Source: an uncultured Novosphingobium sp. | Lineage (GTDB): Bacteria; Pseudomonadota; Alphaproteobacteria; Sphingomonadales; Sphingomonadaceae | Assembly (NCBI GenBank): GCA_937860195.1 | Contig: CALMBN010000127.1 | Span: 1-12,970 of the forward strand | DNA: 12,970 bases | Reading direction: 5' to 3' | Shown here: piece after piece, positions 1 to 7,547 of the stretch | Layout of the letters: each line of letters opens with the position of its first letter | Position numbering within the stretch: the stretch's first letter is position 1 | Notes under the pieces: generated by a model | Database searches by the model: none | Seen by the model: only the letters and a program-made list of their open reading frames with translations | What the model was told of the DNA's origin: nothing | Made by a program: the position numbers and the translations under genes

Positions 1-2
1 AC

Positions 3-355
3 CGAATCATCGGCGGGGTTGGATTCTACGAGCGCAGGGAAATCAAGGACGCGCTTTCGTACCTGCGGTTGATGTTGAACCCTCACGACGATGTGAGCCT
101 GCGACGCGTGATTAACGTTCCGGCCAGGGGTATCGGCAAGGGCGTCATGGACTCAGTCGAAGCCATTGAGCTGGAGACAGAAGGAGATCTGCCGCCTCTC
201 ATGGTCGGCCTCAACCCGGTGCCAACCAACCGGTCGCTGTGGGCCAAAGTCGTCCACGCCCTCGACACGCGAAGCCTCGCCCCGAGAGCGGCCTCATCAC
301 TTGGAGCGTTCCGTAACCTTGTGGTGCAGCTGGCGACGATGGCGGCGGGCCAGCC
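3..355 (+). CDS. UvrD/PcrA-type helicase, internal fragment (5' end outside window)
   Basis: The frame is open from the left edge. It reads GGVGFYERREIKDALSYLRL followed by NPHDDVSLRRVINVPARGIG, which is the segment of superfamily 1 UvrD/PcrA/Rep helicases lying between motifs III and V. These enzymes are ATP-dependent 3'-5' DNA unwinding motors of repair and replication restart. The stretch down to about the residues SLWAKVVHALDTR and FRNLVVQLATMA still follows the family. The remaining C-terminal domain, including motifs V and VI, is missing: the frame continues instead into an unrelated sequence after about base 355. The helicase part resembles non-proteobacterial (for example acidobacterial) UvrD proteins more than sphingomonad ones, judged from memory only. 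It is either a truncated, fused remnant or an assembly chimera. Family assignment is firm; biological status is not. Confidence 0.7.
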
Positions 356-497
356 GATCATGGTGAGCGACGACGTGATCAAGGTCCACCACCGCGACAT
401 GCACGAAGCGATGATCCCCGGCACCCTGCCGGGCGCGACCGACTTTGCGGCCTGGACCCGCCAGATCGACCGGATCGACCGTTCCTGGCGCGATTGA
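356..497 (+). CDS. C-terminal tail of an unidentified protein, in frame with the helicase fragment
   Basis: About 46 codons continue the helicase frame and end at a TGA at 495-497. The residues (SDDVIKVHHRDMHEAMIPG, then ATDFAAWTRQIDRIDRSW) do not match the UvrD domain that should follow at this point, and I do not recognise the family. The stop lies 8 bases before the ATG of the [2Fe-2S] gene, the usual spacing of an operon, so this may be the real 3' end of the gene that precedes that subunit in the native genome. No independent start codon with a ribosome binding site is visible in the piece. The exact junction cannot be placed better than roughly bases 345-370. Confidence 0.4.
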
Positions 498-505
498 ACT
501 GCTCA

Positions 506-1042
506 ATGCCAAAGCTGACCGTAAACGGCCGCCCGGTCGAATTCAAACTTGATATCCAGACCCCGTTGCTGTGGGCGCTGCGCGATGCTGCGAACCTGAC
601 CGGCACCAAATATGGCTGCGGGGTGGGCGATTGCGGGGCCTGCATGGTGCTGATCGATGGCGAGGCGCTGCGCTCCTGCCTCGTCACACTGGCTGAAGTC
701 GAGGGGCGCAGTGTCACCACGATCGAAGGCTTGTCGGCCGATCGATCACATCCGGTCCAGCAAGCGCTGGTGGCCGAACAGGCAATTCAATGCGGGTTCT
801 GCACCCCGGGTATTGTCATGGCCGCCGCCGCGCTGCTTGCGCGCAATGCCGATCCCACCCGGGAAGATATCGCAGCTGCCGTTCCCAACTTGTGTCGCTG
901 CGGAGTCTATCCACGCCTCGTCCGTGCGATCCAGCGCGCCGGGCGAGTGGCCCGCCGGGTCGAGATGATCAGCGCTGCACCTGCGCCCGGGATCACGCCA
1001 GAAGATGCCGCGCGCGCAGTCCCGGCAATGAAAGCGGACTAA
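506..1042 (+). CDS. (2Fe-2S)-binding subunit of a molybdenum hydroxylase (IorA/CoxS type)
   Basis: The 178-residue protein is the small electron-transfer subunit of xanthine-dehydrogenase-family enzymes such as isoquinoline 1-oxidoreductase. It passes electrons from the Mo-cofactor subunit to an acceptor. The N-terminal plant-type ferredoxin domain carries C38, C43, C46 and C58 (C-x4-C-x2-C-x11-C). The helical second domain carries C96, C99, C130 and C132 (CGFC and CRC). Both clusters therefore look intact. I chose ATG 506 (MPKLTVNGRPVEF), which matches the family N terminus; an in-frame TTG at 494 would overlap the upstream stop. There is no clear Shine-Dalgarno, so translation may be coupled to the upstream frame. 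The C-terminal 35 residues extend beyond the core. The expected large molybdopterin subunit is not downstream, where an opposing gene begins; it could only lie upstream, beyond the suspect junction. Confidence 0.9.
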   Translation: MPKLTVNGRPVEFKLDIQTPLLWALRDAANLTGTKYGCGVGDCGACMVLIDGEALRSCLVTLAEVEGRSVTTIEGLSADRSHPVQQALVAEQAIQCGFCTPGIVMAAAALLARNADPTREDIAAAVPNLCRCGVYPRLVRAIQRAGRVARRVEMISAAPAPGITPEDAARAVPAMKAD

Positions 1043-3129
1043 AGCGTCAGTCTCAACGTAATCTTCGCATTCAGCGGCTTGCCGGTGGAGATGTTGTTGT
1101 CGGTATGCGCGCTCGGGAAATAATCAGTGTCGGTCAGGTTTTCGACATTCAGCTGGACCGTCAGGCTGTCGCTGACCTTGTAGAAAGCCGCAGCATCGAT
1201 CCGGGTGAATGCCGGCAGCCGCACCGCGTTGCTGATTGTGGCCCAGGTGCCCGATTGGTGGACCACGCCAAGGCCCAATCCAAATCGCGGGGTAAAGTTG
1301 TAACGCGCCCAGCCGGCAAACTGATGGCGCGGCAGCTGAGCCAGCTTGCGGCCCGCAGGTGCGGCGCTGGTGGTCACGCGGATTTCGCCGTCTTGCCGGG
1401 CATAGCCGAGCGACAGGTCAAGGCCGGCGGTGACTCGCCCGGCCAGCGCAAGCTCGAACCCTTCAGCGCGGTTCTTGCCGGTCAGCACGACATTGCCGCT
1501 GACCGGATCGCTGGCACGGGTGTTGCTGCGATCGAGCCGGAACACGGCAGCGGTAAAGGCTAATGTGGGGGTGATATCCCACTTCACCCCGGCTTCAAGG
1601 TTCTGAAACTGTTCCGGCGCGAGCGCCTGAGTTGTCGCATCCAGCAGGGTAAACTGGTCGCCCGATTGCGGCAGAAAGCTTTTGGCATAGCTGGCGTAGA
1701 TCGCGATGTTTTCCAGCGGTTTGAGGATCAGTCCAAACCGGGGAGACCACTTGCCGTCGCTGCGCTGTCCGGCAAAGCCGCTGACCAGATTGACCGAGGC
1801 TATCCTGAACCGGTCATAGCGCAGCCCGGCCACAACCTTGACGTGCTCACCCAGATCGAGCTGGTCCTGCGCATAGACCGACCAGAACGATGCGTTCGAT
1901 TGACTGGCACCGGTCACCACTGGAAAGGTCACGGGCGGAATGGTGATTGCTTGGGCTAAAGTGACGGTCGAGCCCGATGGAAAAACGGCGTTGTTGCGGG
2001 TGTTGTAGGTGCCTTGATCGCCGGCTTCAAAGCCGAGCAGCAGGGTGTGACCGATCCCGCCGGCCTTGCCGTGCCAGATCAGGTTGCCTTGACCGATCAG
2101 GTTCGTCCGGCCGGCCGTGTTGTGGTAGCCGCCCAGCGCGACGGTGTTTGTCAGGCTGACCGCCGCGCCAGGATAGACGTTGGAATAGAACTTGTCGTAA
2201 CTGGCATATTGGACCGAGAGATTGCCACTGAGGCTGTCCGCGAATTGGTGGTCGATCCGGCCGTGAACCAGATGTGCGGTCACTTCGCTCCGGTTGGTCG
2301 CGGGCGACCCGAACAGCGTGGTGTCAAAGCCGGTCAAGGGTACCGTGCCGCTCGATGGCACGCCGCGGTCGGTCAGACGGCGGTCTTCGACGTACTCATA
2401 GGACAGCGTGACCGAGGTGTCCGCACCCAGCCTTGCGCCCAACGTGGGAGTTACCCCGGCGAAATGGCCGCCATAGAACTGGCGATGGTTGTCAAAATTC
2501 TCATAGGTGGCATTGAACCGCAGGCCTATATTCTGAGCGAGCGGCGCGCCGATATCCGCCGCTACCGACCATGCCCCCAGCGTATCGGCTCCGCCCGAAA
2601 TCAAACCATAAGTACGGTCAAACACCGGTGCCTTTGATACCCTGTTGATCACGCCGCCGCCGCCACCGCGACCAAAGATCAGCGCGTTGGCGCCTTTCAG
2701 CACTTCGATCCGCTCGACGTTGTAAAGCGGGCGAAAATATTGCGCATCGTCGCGGATCCCGTCGACAAAGAAATCAGCGGTTGAGCTTTGACCGCGCAAA
2801 GTGATCTGGTCGCGGTGGCCTTCACCCTGGCCGAGCGTGACTCCGGGGACAAACCGCAGCGCATCGTGCAGCGAACTCAGTCCCTGATCGTCCAACTGCT
2901 CGCGGCCGATGACCGTAACCGACTGCGGCACGTCAATCAGCGGGGCCTGGGACTTGGTCGCGGTCGACGTCCTGTCGGTGTCATAGCCATCTGCGCTGCC
3001 AAACACGGTGATTGCAGGGCCATCGTCTTCTGCGGCTGTTTCGGCGAATGCGGCTGTTGCCCGGCCCAGTGGCCCGAGTACCGCCAAGGCGATCAGGGCA
3101 AAGGTGCGGCAACGATGCGAGGGGGGCAT
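1039..3129 (-). CDS. TonB-dependent siderophore receptor
   Basis: This is an outer-membrane gated porin for ferric siderophores, powered by TonB-ExbBD. The signal peptide spans residues 1-29 (RCR, then a hydrophobic ALIALAVLG core, ending AFA). A TonB-box-like AITVFG follows at 39-44. The plug domain at about 60-170 contains DVPQSVTVI, the LRGQSS motif, FFVDGIRDDAQYFRP, NVERIEVLKGANALIFGRG and a run of five glycines before VINRVSK. The rest is a beta barrel ending LNAKITLRLTL. The plug is closest to Fiu/catecholate-type receptors, but the actual ligand is unknown. No N-terminal STN signalling domain is present. I chose ATG 3129 because AAGG lies 6 bases upstream and the signal peptide then has normal length; ATG 3153 would add eight residues. 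A Fur-box-like palindrome lies about 45 bp upstream. Its stop overlaps the [2Fe-2S] gene's stop (CTAA). Confidence 0.93.
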   Translation of the reverse strand: MPPSHRCRTFALIALAVLGPLGRATAAFAETAAEDDGPAITVFGSADGYDTDRTSTATKSQAPLIDVPQSVTVIGREQLDDQGLSSLHDALRFVPGVTLGQGEGHRDQITLRGQSSTADFFVDGIRDDAQYFRPLYNVERIEVLKGANALIFGRGGGGGVINRVSKAPVFDRTYGLISGGADTLGAWSVAADIGAPLAQNIGLRFNATYENFDNHRQFYGGHFAGVTPTLGARLGADTSVTLSYEYVEDRRLTDRGVPSSGTVPLTGFDTTLFGSPATNRSEVTAHLVHGRIDHQFADSLSGNLSVQYASYDKFYSNVYPGAAVSLTNTVALGGYHNTAGRTNLIGQGNLIWHGKAGGIGHTLLLGFEAGDQGTYNTRNNAVFPSGSTVTLAQAITIPPVTFPVVTGASQSNASFWSVYAQDQLDLGEHVKVVAGLRYDRFRIASVNLVSGFAGQRSDGKWSPRFGLILKPLENIAIYASYAKSFLPQSGDQFTLLDATTQALAPEQFQNLEAGVKWDITPTLAFTAAVFRLDRSNTRASDPVSGNVVLTGKNRAEGFELALAGRVTAGLDLSLGYARQDGEIRVTTSAAPAGRKLAQLPRHQFAGWARYNFTPRFGLGLGVVHQSGTWATISNAVRLPAFTRIDAAAFYKVSDSLTVQLNVENLTDTDYFPSAHTDNNISTGKPLNAKITLRLTL

Positions 3130-3173
3130 AAGTGACCTTATTGAGAATGACATGCAAAAGCGATACTGGCGTT

Positions 3174-3192
3174 AATGCGAATGACTCGCATT
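3174..3192. promoter_or_regulatory. Fur-box-like operator of the siderophore receptor
   Basis: The sequence AATGCGAATGACTCGCATT has two perfect 7-base inverted arms (AATGCGA and TCGCATT) around a 5-base centre. It resembles the TGC-N9-GCA type of operator described for alphaproteobacterial Fur/Mur. It sits 45 bp upstream of the chosen receptor start (3129) and about 80 bp upstream of the divergent ArsC-like gene. A TTGCCA hexamer on the minus strand (3193-3198) directly abuts it and could be a -35 element, which would put the site over the promoter, where iron-loaded Fur would block transcription. Binding by Fur is inferred from shape and context only. Confidence 0.65.
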
Positions 3193-3264
3193 GGCAAGAA
3201 TCGATTCGTTGAACCGTGGCCTTTTCTGTCCCGGCCGAAGCGGCTAGGCCATTGGCGGCACTAT

Positions 3265-3269
3265 GGAGG
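3265..3269 (+). promoter_or_regulatory. Shine-Dalgarno GGAGG deciding the TTG start of the ArsC-like gene
   Basis: GGAGG is followed by five bases and then TTG at 3275. This is the only strong ribosome binding site near the gene. It begins on the last base of the ATG (3263-3265) that would otherwise be called as start, so initiation at that ATG would leave the site unused. Confidence 0.6.
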
Positions 3270-3274
3270 CGATT

Positions 3275-3619
3275 TTGAAAGCGACGATCTGGCACAACCC
3301 GGCTTGCGGAACCTCGCGCAAAACGCTGGCGATTCTGCAGGAAACGAAAGGGCTTGAACTGACCGTAGTCGAATATCTGGTCACCCCGCCGAGCGCAGAA
3401 AAGCTGGACCAACTTTATCGCGACGCGGGGCTGACCCCGCAACAAGGCCTGCGCCTGCGCGGGACTGATGCCGAAGAACGTGGGCTGCCTCTGGCCGGTT
3501 CGGCTGCGGTGCTCGCCGCGATGGCGGTTGAGCCAAAGCTGATCGAGCGGCCCTTGGTTGAAACCGACAGAGGTGTCCGGCTGTGCCGTCCGCAAGAAAC
3601 GGTGCTGGAAATCCTCTAG
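3275..3619 (+). CDS. arsC: ArsC-family reductase (glutaredoxin-dependent arsenate reductase type)
   Basis: The 114-residue cytoplasmic thioredoxin-fold protein would reduce arsenate to arsenite using glutathione/glutaredoxin. HNPACGTSRKTL holds the catalytic Cys (C11). Arginines at R60, R92 (ERPLV) and R105 (RLCRP) line up with the oxyanion-binding arginines of E. coli ArsC (R60, R94, R107). I chose TTG 3275 because GGAGG (3265-3269) lies 5 bases before it and the resulting MKATIWHNP start fits the family; ATG 3263 is the alternative, but its Shine-Dalgarno would be inside the coding sequence. It lacks the long C-terminal tail of E. coli ArsC and has no arsR, arsB or acr3 neighbour, so a general role in this YffB/Spx-like superfamily cannot be excluded. 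The stop codon overlaps that of the convergent MFS gene in the palindrome CTAG. Confidence 0.85.
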   Translation: MKATIWHNPACGTSRKTLAILQETKGLELTVVEYLVTPPSAEKLDQLYRDAGLTPQQGLRLRGTDAEERGLPLAGSAAVLAAMAVEPKLIERPLVETDRGVRLCRPQETVLEIL

Positions 3620-4971
3620 CGCGGGTGCAGCAGTTCCTCGTCGCGGGTCATGCCCTTGATACCGAGCACGATGACGGCAAGGCATAGCAGCTCGATCACC
3701 GCAAACCCGATCCACGGGCTATGGCCATACAGCCAGACCCCGATTGCCGGAGCGACGATATAGGCCGCACCATTGACCGATGCGACAATCCCGGCTGACT
3801 GACCCTGCTCGGCCCGATTCACTGCCAGCGAGGTTCCCGCCGTAAAGCCGGGTCGAAACAATCCAAAGCCCAGTGAAATGAGCCCCATCGAAGCCGTGAT
3901 GGCATGCAATTCGTACGAAAATGCCAGGGCTGCGGTGCCCAAGGCAGCAAGACACATGCCCAGCAAGCAGGAGGCGCGCGGACCAAGATGGAGCACCGGG
4001 ATCAATCCCCACTGCGCGAATAACGTTGCGAGCGCTCCCGAAGTCATCACCATCCCCACCGGACCGGCGCCAGCAGCAGGATCAGAGCGCAGTCCCAGCC
4101 GGTCGAGCACCAGGAAACCGACCAGCCCGATGACCGCCGCCTGGGCGTGGCCACCCAGCAACCCGGCGACCAGCCAGGGCCGCAACCGCTTGTCGAACCA
4201 ATCGAGTTTTGGGATGGTTGCCGGATCAGGCAGCGCGAAATCCTGCTCCTCGGTCTGAGGCATCGGCCGGCTGTCGGAATTGGCGCTGAATGGTGCCGCG
4301 ATCACATCGCTCCGCGCGGCATAGGCCGGAGTATCGTCTGGCAGGCGCAGCCGCAAGGTGATCAGCACGACCACAGCGATCACGGTGAAGGCCAGAAAAG
4401 GTCCAACCAGGCCGACCCCGGGCAGGATGAAGAACGGTGCGAGGGTTGGCCCGATCACAGTGCCAAGGCCAAAGCTGGAAGACACCAGCGAAAGCGCCTT
4501 GGTCCGCTCTTCGCGGCTGGTGCGGCTGGCGACATAGGCTTGAACTGCTGGCGGCGCGGCCGAGCCAAACCCGCCGTAAAGCGAGCGGCAGGCGGCGAAC
4601 AGGATCAGGGTTCCAATCGCGCTCAGCCAGCCGTTGAGACCCAACCACAAGGCCAGGCCGCACAGGCCGAAGCTGAAAATGAAGCCAGTCAGTCCGATCG
4701 CCATCATCGCCTTGCGGCCGCGCCGGTCTGACCGGCGGGCCCACATCGGCGCACAGATCATCCACAGCAGCGCCGACCACGTATAGGCCAGGCTGATCCA
4801 GAAATCGTTGACCTGCAACGCGGTTCCGATCGAAGGCATCACCGATTGCATCGCGGTATTGCCCGCCGCGGTCACCAGCGAAACCGTGAACAGCAAGGCC
4901 AGCCGCCCGGAAGGCAGTGTTGCGGTGCCTGCGGAAAGGGCCGGGCTGGGGGTTGGATCGCTGCGCACCAT
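3616..4971 (-). CDS. MFS transporter, drug:H+ antiporter-like (DHA1/TetA type)
   Basis: The 451-residue inner-membrane protein has about 12 hydrophobic segments in two halves joined by a polar cytoplasmic loop (about residues 215-260). Motif A lies at about residues 79-89 (RRSDRRGRKAM), the loop between helices 2 and 3. Motif C, the antiporter signature, lies at about 166-177 (SFGLGTVIGPTL). It therefore most likely exports a small molecule in exchange for protons. Substrate is unknown; proximity to a siderophore receptor hints at siderophore handling, but the two are separated by the ArsC-like gene on the other strand. I prefer ATG 4971; an in-frame TTG at 5007 would add 12 polar residues. 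Neither start has a convincing Shine-Dalgarno. Confidence 0.85.
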   Translation of the reverse strand: MVRSDPTPSPALSAGTATLPSGRLALLFTVSLVTAAGNTAMQSVMPSIGTALQVNDFWISLAYTWSALLWMICAPMWARRSDRRGRKAMMAIGLTGFIFSFGLCGLALWLGLNGWLSAIGTLILFAACRSLYGGFGSAAPPAVQAYVASRTSREERTKALSLVSSSFGLGTVIGPTLAPFFILPGVGLVGPFLAFTVIAVVVLITLRLRLPDDTPAYAARSDVIAAPFSANSDSRPMPQTEEQDFALPDPATIPKLDWFDKRLRPWLVAGLLGGHAQAAVIGLVGFLVLDRLGLRSDPAAGAGPVGMVMTSGALATLFAQWGLIPVLHLGPRASCLLGMCLAALGTAALAFSYELHAITASMGLISLGFGLFRPGFTAGTSLAVNRAEQGQSAGIVASVNGAAYIVAPAIGVWLYGHSPWIGFAVIELLCLAVIVLGIKGMTRDEELLHPR

Positions 4972-5063
4972 CAGTTCGTCGCTAACCCGCTCGCTCTTGC
5001 CTTGCAATGCCGCTGCAAATTTGTGAAGGCGGCGGGACCGCCAACAATGGATAGCCCGGCTAC

Positions 5064-5690
5064 ATGAATCCCTCCGAGCTCGCGCATGAGCCGCTCTCGC
5101 TTCGCGTGAAACGCAGGATCAAACGGGCGATGGGGCCTGCTGGAGTGTTCCTGCAGGGCTTCGTTGAGCATCCGGTGATGGTCGGCTCGATCATCCCATC
5201 CTCGCGCTTTACAATTCGCAAGATGCTTGCTCCGGTCAATTGGAACGAGTGCAAGCTGTTCGTCGAATATGGGCCCGGAGTTGGCACCTTCTGCCGACCA
5301 GTGCTGGAACGATTGCCGCGTGATGGCACTCTGCTGGTGATCGATACCAACCCGTTGTTTATTGACTACCTGAAGGCCACGATCAGCGATTCGCGGTTTG
5401 TGCCGGTGCTCAGCTCGGCCGCCAATGTTGAGGACATTGTGCGCGCCCACGGCTTTGCTCATGCTGACTATGTCCTGTCGGGATTGCCGTTTTCAACGCT
5501 CCCGGATGGGGTCGGCCAGGTGATCGCGGCCGCAACGCACCGCGTGCTGCGGCCCGACGGGGCGTTTCTGGTCTATCAGTTCACCGCTGCCGCCCGCGAT
5601 TTCATGGCGCGGCACTTTGGCCACATTGACGAAGGCTATGAGCCGCTCAACGTGTTGCCGTGCAAACTTTACTGGGGCTGGAAAGACTAG
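5064..5690 (+). CDS. Class I SAM-dependent methyltransferase, PmtA-like (phospholipid N-methyltransferase family)
   Basis: In this 208-residue protein SAM-binding motif I is VEYGPGVGTF (67-76), followed by an acidic strand end in LLVIDTN (D94), and the catalytic-region motif SGLPFS (139-144) occupies the motif IV position. The N-terminal part has a basic, amphipathic stretch (VKRRIKRAM, 15-23) followed by FLQGFVEHPVMVGSIIPSSR, the layout seen in Rhodobacter-type PmtA proteins. Those enzymes methylate phosphatidylethanolamine at the membrane towards phosphatidylcholine. The related rRNA adenine dimethylases share the fold, so the substrate is inferred. ATG 5064 is the first start; the ribosome binding site is weak. 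The stop is 3 bases from the stop of the convergent membrane-protein gene. Confidence 0.8.
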   Translation: MNPSELAHEPLSLRVKRRIKRAMGPAGVFLQGFVEHPVMVGSIIPSSRFTIRKMLAPVNWNECKLFVEYGPGVGTFCRPVLERLPRDGTLLVIDTNPLFIDYLKATISDSRFVPVLSSAANVEDIVRAHGFAHADYVLSGLPFSTLPDGVGQVIAAATHRVLRPDGAFLVYQFTAAARDFMARHFGHIDEGYEPLNVLPCKLYWGWKD

Positions 5691-5693
5691 GAT

Positions 5694-6536
5694 TTACCCG
5701 AAAACACCGGGCACATCAGGGCGTCCCGTGCCAATCAACTGCCGGTGGCTCATCGTGACAGCTCCCGCCAGATAGACCGACATCGTCCCTTGCAGAACGC
5801 TGGCGACCAGCGCCGAGATCAACGTTGACGCGTCGGCCCCAGCCAATGCCTGGGCGATCAGGCCGACAACAACGGCAGACAGCTGGGTGACAATCACGAA
5901 AGCCAGCACCAGCAAAAAGAAGAACAGCAACAATCGCCCCGCATTGCCCTTGGTCAAAGCGAACGAGCGTTGCAGCGCGGTGATCGGATTGCGGACCCCC
6001 TGGACAATGATCGCCGGGGAAGCGAGTGAAGTTCGGGCCCACAGCCACGCCGCGATCCCGATACCGGTCAGCGCGCCGAGCGCGACCAGTCCCGGCGATC
6101 CGCTCAGCCCCAGGATCGTCGCCGGTGCCAGCACCACCCCGAATAGCAGGAACCCTTGCAGCACCTGCACCCCGATTCCGGAAGGAGCAGCTGCGAGGCC
6201 AGTGCGAATTGCCTCACCCACGGTAGGGCGGCTGGTCTGGCCGAACAGCGCAAGCAACGCCATTGTACCAACGATATTGATCAGTCCGGCCAGCAAATAC
6301 CACGGCCAGAACTCAGCGAAATAGGCCTGGGTGCCCTTCAGGATCGCATCCAGGTCGGCCCCGGCCTGCGGCTCGGGCATCGGCACCAACACGGTTAGCG
6401 CGAAAGTGGGCAGGACCACAAAGACCCCCGCCAGCGCGGCGAGGACATCGCGGTTGGCTGCAACAGCGGCGCTGGCATCCTGCCAGGCGCGGTTGCTGTC
6501 AAAACGGGGCGGGGTGGCAGAGGCGGGGCTGTTCAT
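5694..6536 (-). CDS. Polytopic inner-membrane protein, function unknown
   Basis: The 280-residue protein has a polar N terminus ([20 protein letters not shown]) and about six hydrophobic segments. Recognisable ones are [92 protein letters not shown], and the C-terminal [20 protein letters not shown]. The loop [19 protein letters not shown] is typical of the GPDPase-membrane-domain/UPF0259 style of alphaproteobacterial membrane proteins, which have no assigned activity. Start ATG 6536 has an AAGAGGG ribosome binding site immediately upstream. The frame stays open far upstream of this ATG, but that extension is an antisense shadow of lipB. The gene is divergent from lipB with only about 40 bp between the start codons. 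Confidence 0.75.
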   Translation of the reverse strand: MNSPASATPPRFDSNRAWQDASAAVAANRDVLAALAGVFVVLPTFALTVLVPMPEPQAGADLDAILKGTQAYFAEFWPWYLLAGLINIVGTMALLALFGQTSRPTVGEAIRTGLAAAPSGIGVQVLQGFLLFGVVLAPATILGLSGSPGLVALGALTGIGIAAWLWARTSLASPAIIVQGVRNPITALQRSFALTKGNAGRLLLFFFLLVLAFVIVTQLSAVVVGLIAQALAGADASTLISALVASVLQGTMSVYLAGAVTMSHRQLIGTGRPDVPGVFG

Positions 6537-6578
6537 GCCCTCTTGATAACCACAGCAATTGCCGCCACGCAACTCGCG

Positions 6579-7253
6579 ATGGATCAGCATCTGCCTTCCG
6601 CGATCGAATTGCGCCGCGATGATGCGCCAGTGCCCTATCGGCAGGCGCTGGAGTGGATGACTTTGCGCAATGCCGCGATTGCCGAGCGCAGCGCGCAGGA
6701 ACTGCTCTGGCTGCTGGAACATCCCCCGGTCTACACCGCTGGAACCAGCGCTGGGCCAAGCGAACTGCTCGATCCACGGTTTGAGGTGGTCGAGGCCGGA
6801 CGCGGCGGACGGTACACCTATCACGGGCCGGGCCAGCGGATCGGCTATGTCCTGCTCGATCTGAAAACCCGCGCGCGCGATGTGCGCGGATTTGTCCACG
6901 CGCTCGAAGGCTGGGTGATCGCCACGCTCGGCGATTTCGGTGTGGAAGCCTGGCGCGCGCCCGGACGAATCGGGATCTGGACCGCTGACATCGACGGGCG
7001 CGAGTCCAAGATCGGGGCGATCGGGGTGCGGGTCCGGCGCTGGGTGACGATGCATGGGTTTTCGGTCAATATCGCACCGGACCTGTCGCATTTCGGCGGG
7101 ATCGTGCCGTGCGGAATTCAGGAATTCGGCGTGACCAGTCTGGAGCGGCTGGGACATTCGGTTGATTTTGCGGCATGGGATGAGGCATTGCTGAACCGCG
7201 CCGGCGATTTCCTTGGCGCACTCAAACCGGCCTGCCCGGCGGAGACCCTGTGA
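6579..7253 (+). CDS. lipB: Lipoyl(octanoyl) transferase LipB
   Basis: LipB moves an octanoyl group from acyl carrier protein to the target lysine of lipoyl domains (pyruvate and 2-oxoglutarate dehydrogenases, glycine cleavage H protein), after which LipA inserts sulfur. Family signatures are present in order: [11 protein letters not shown] (48-58), [11 protein letters not shown] (76-86), the catalytic-lysine region [20 protein letters not shown] with K144, and the nucleophile PCGI with C178. The length of 224 residues is normal. I chose ATG 6579; an in-frame TTG at 6543 would add 12 residues. No Shine-Dalgarno is obvious at either, and with the divergent gene about 40 bp away the promoter must overlap it. 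The TGA overlaps the ATG of the next gene (TGATG), so the downstream lipoprotein is translationally coupled. Confidence 0.96.
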   Translation: MDQHLPSAIELRRDDAPVPYRQALEWMTLRNAAIAERSAQELLWLLEHPPVYTAGTSAGPSELLDPRFEVVEAGRGGRYTYHGPGQRIGYVLLDLKTRARDVRGFVHALEGWVIATLGDFGVEAWRAPGRIGIWTADIDGRESKIGAIGVRVRRWVTMHGFSVNIAPDLSHFGGIVPCGIQEFGVTSLERLGHSVDFAAWDEALLNRAGDFLGALKPACPAETL

Positions 7254-7543
7254 TGAAAGTGCCGTTTTCTGCCCTGCTGGTCCTGACCCTGTCGGCCTGC
7301 AACGGCGATGCCCAGAACGCATCCAGTGCAACCGCCCAGGGAGAAGTCCTGCCCGGCTCGGTCAGTGACGCGATGATTCCGCTTGATCAGGTCAAATCGC
7401 AGGCCCCGCTAGCGCCCAAAGTTGAAGGTGGGGACAAGAAAACTGCCGTCGACTCTGCCAAGGCCAAGGCAGATACAGCAGCCCCCGTCGCCGCAACTCG
7501 GGCCGAAGAGCCTGCGGAGGCGGCCCAAGCAGCAGCCGAATAA
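7253..7543 (+). CDS. Small predicted lipoprotein
   Basis: The 96-residue product has a short type II signal peptide, [16 protein letters not shown], with lipobox LSAC and the lipidated Cys at position 16. Asn at the +2 position would not favour inner-membrane retention as Asp does. The mature part is polar and its last 40 residues are low complexity, rich in Ala, Glu and Lys (AKAKAD, AEEPAEAAQAAAE), probably unstructured. I recognise no conserved domain. It starts inside the lipB stop codon (TGATG) with GGAG (7241-7244) 8 bases upstream, so the two genes form one operon. A GTG at 7250 is an alternative start. Its stop is 4 bp from the stop of the convergent CoA-ester lyase gene. Confidence 0.8.
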   Translation: MKVPFSALLVLTLSACNGDAQNASSATAQGEVLPGSVSDAMIPLDQVKSQAPLAPKVEGGDKKTAVDSAKAKADTAAPVAATRAEEPAEAAQAAAE

Positions 7544-7547
7544 TGCG

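Noticed and set aside
3139..3155. Second Fur-like site containing GAGAATGA
   Set aside because: Its two halves do not match as inverted repeats beyond the outer TTG/CAA.
2981..3715. Long minus-strand open frame across the ArsC-like gene
   Set aside because: No family resemblance, no ribosome binding site, and it is antisense to an intact conserved gene; typical GC-rich shadow.
5002..5018. Inverted repeat TTGCA-N7-TGCAA between the MFS and methyltransferase genes
   Set aside because: The arms are only five bases and it lies within the alternative N terminus of the MFS gene; too weak to call an operator.
6537..7331. N-terminal extension of the membrane protein frame on the minus strand back to 7331, which would give a 545-residue protein
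   Set aside because: It is antisense to the intact lipB gene and has no domain; ATG 6536 with its own ribosome binding site begins the hydrophobic protein.
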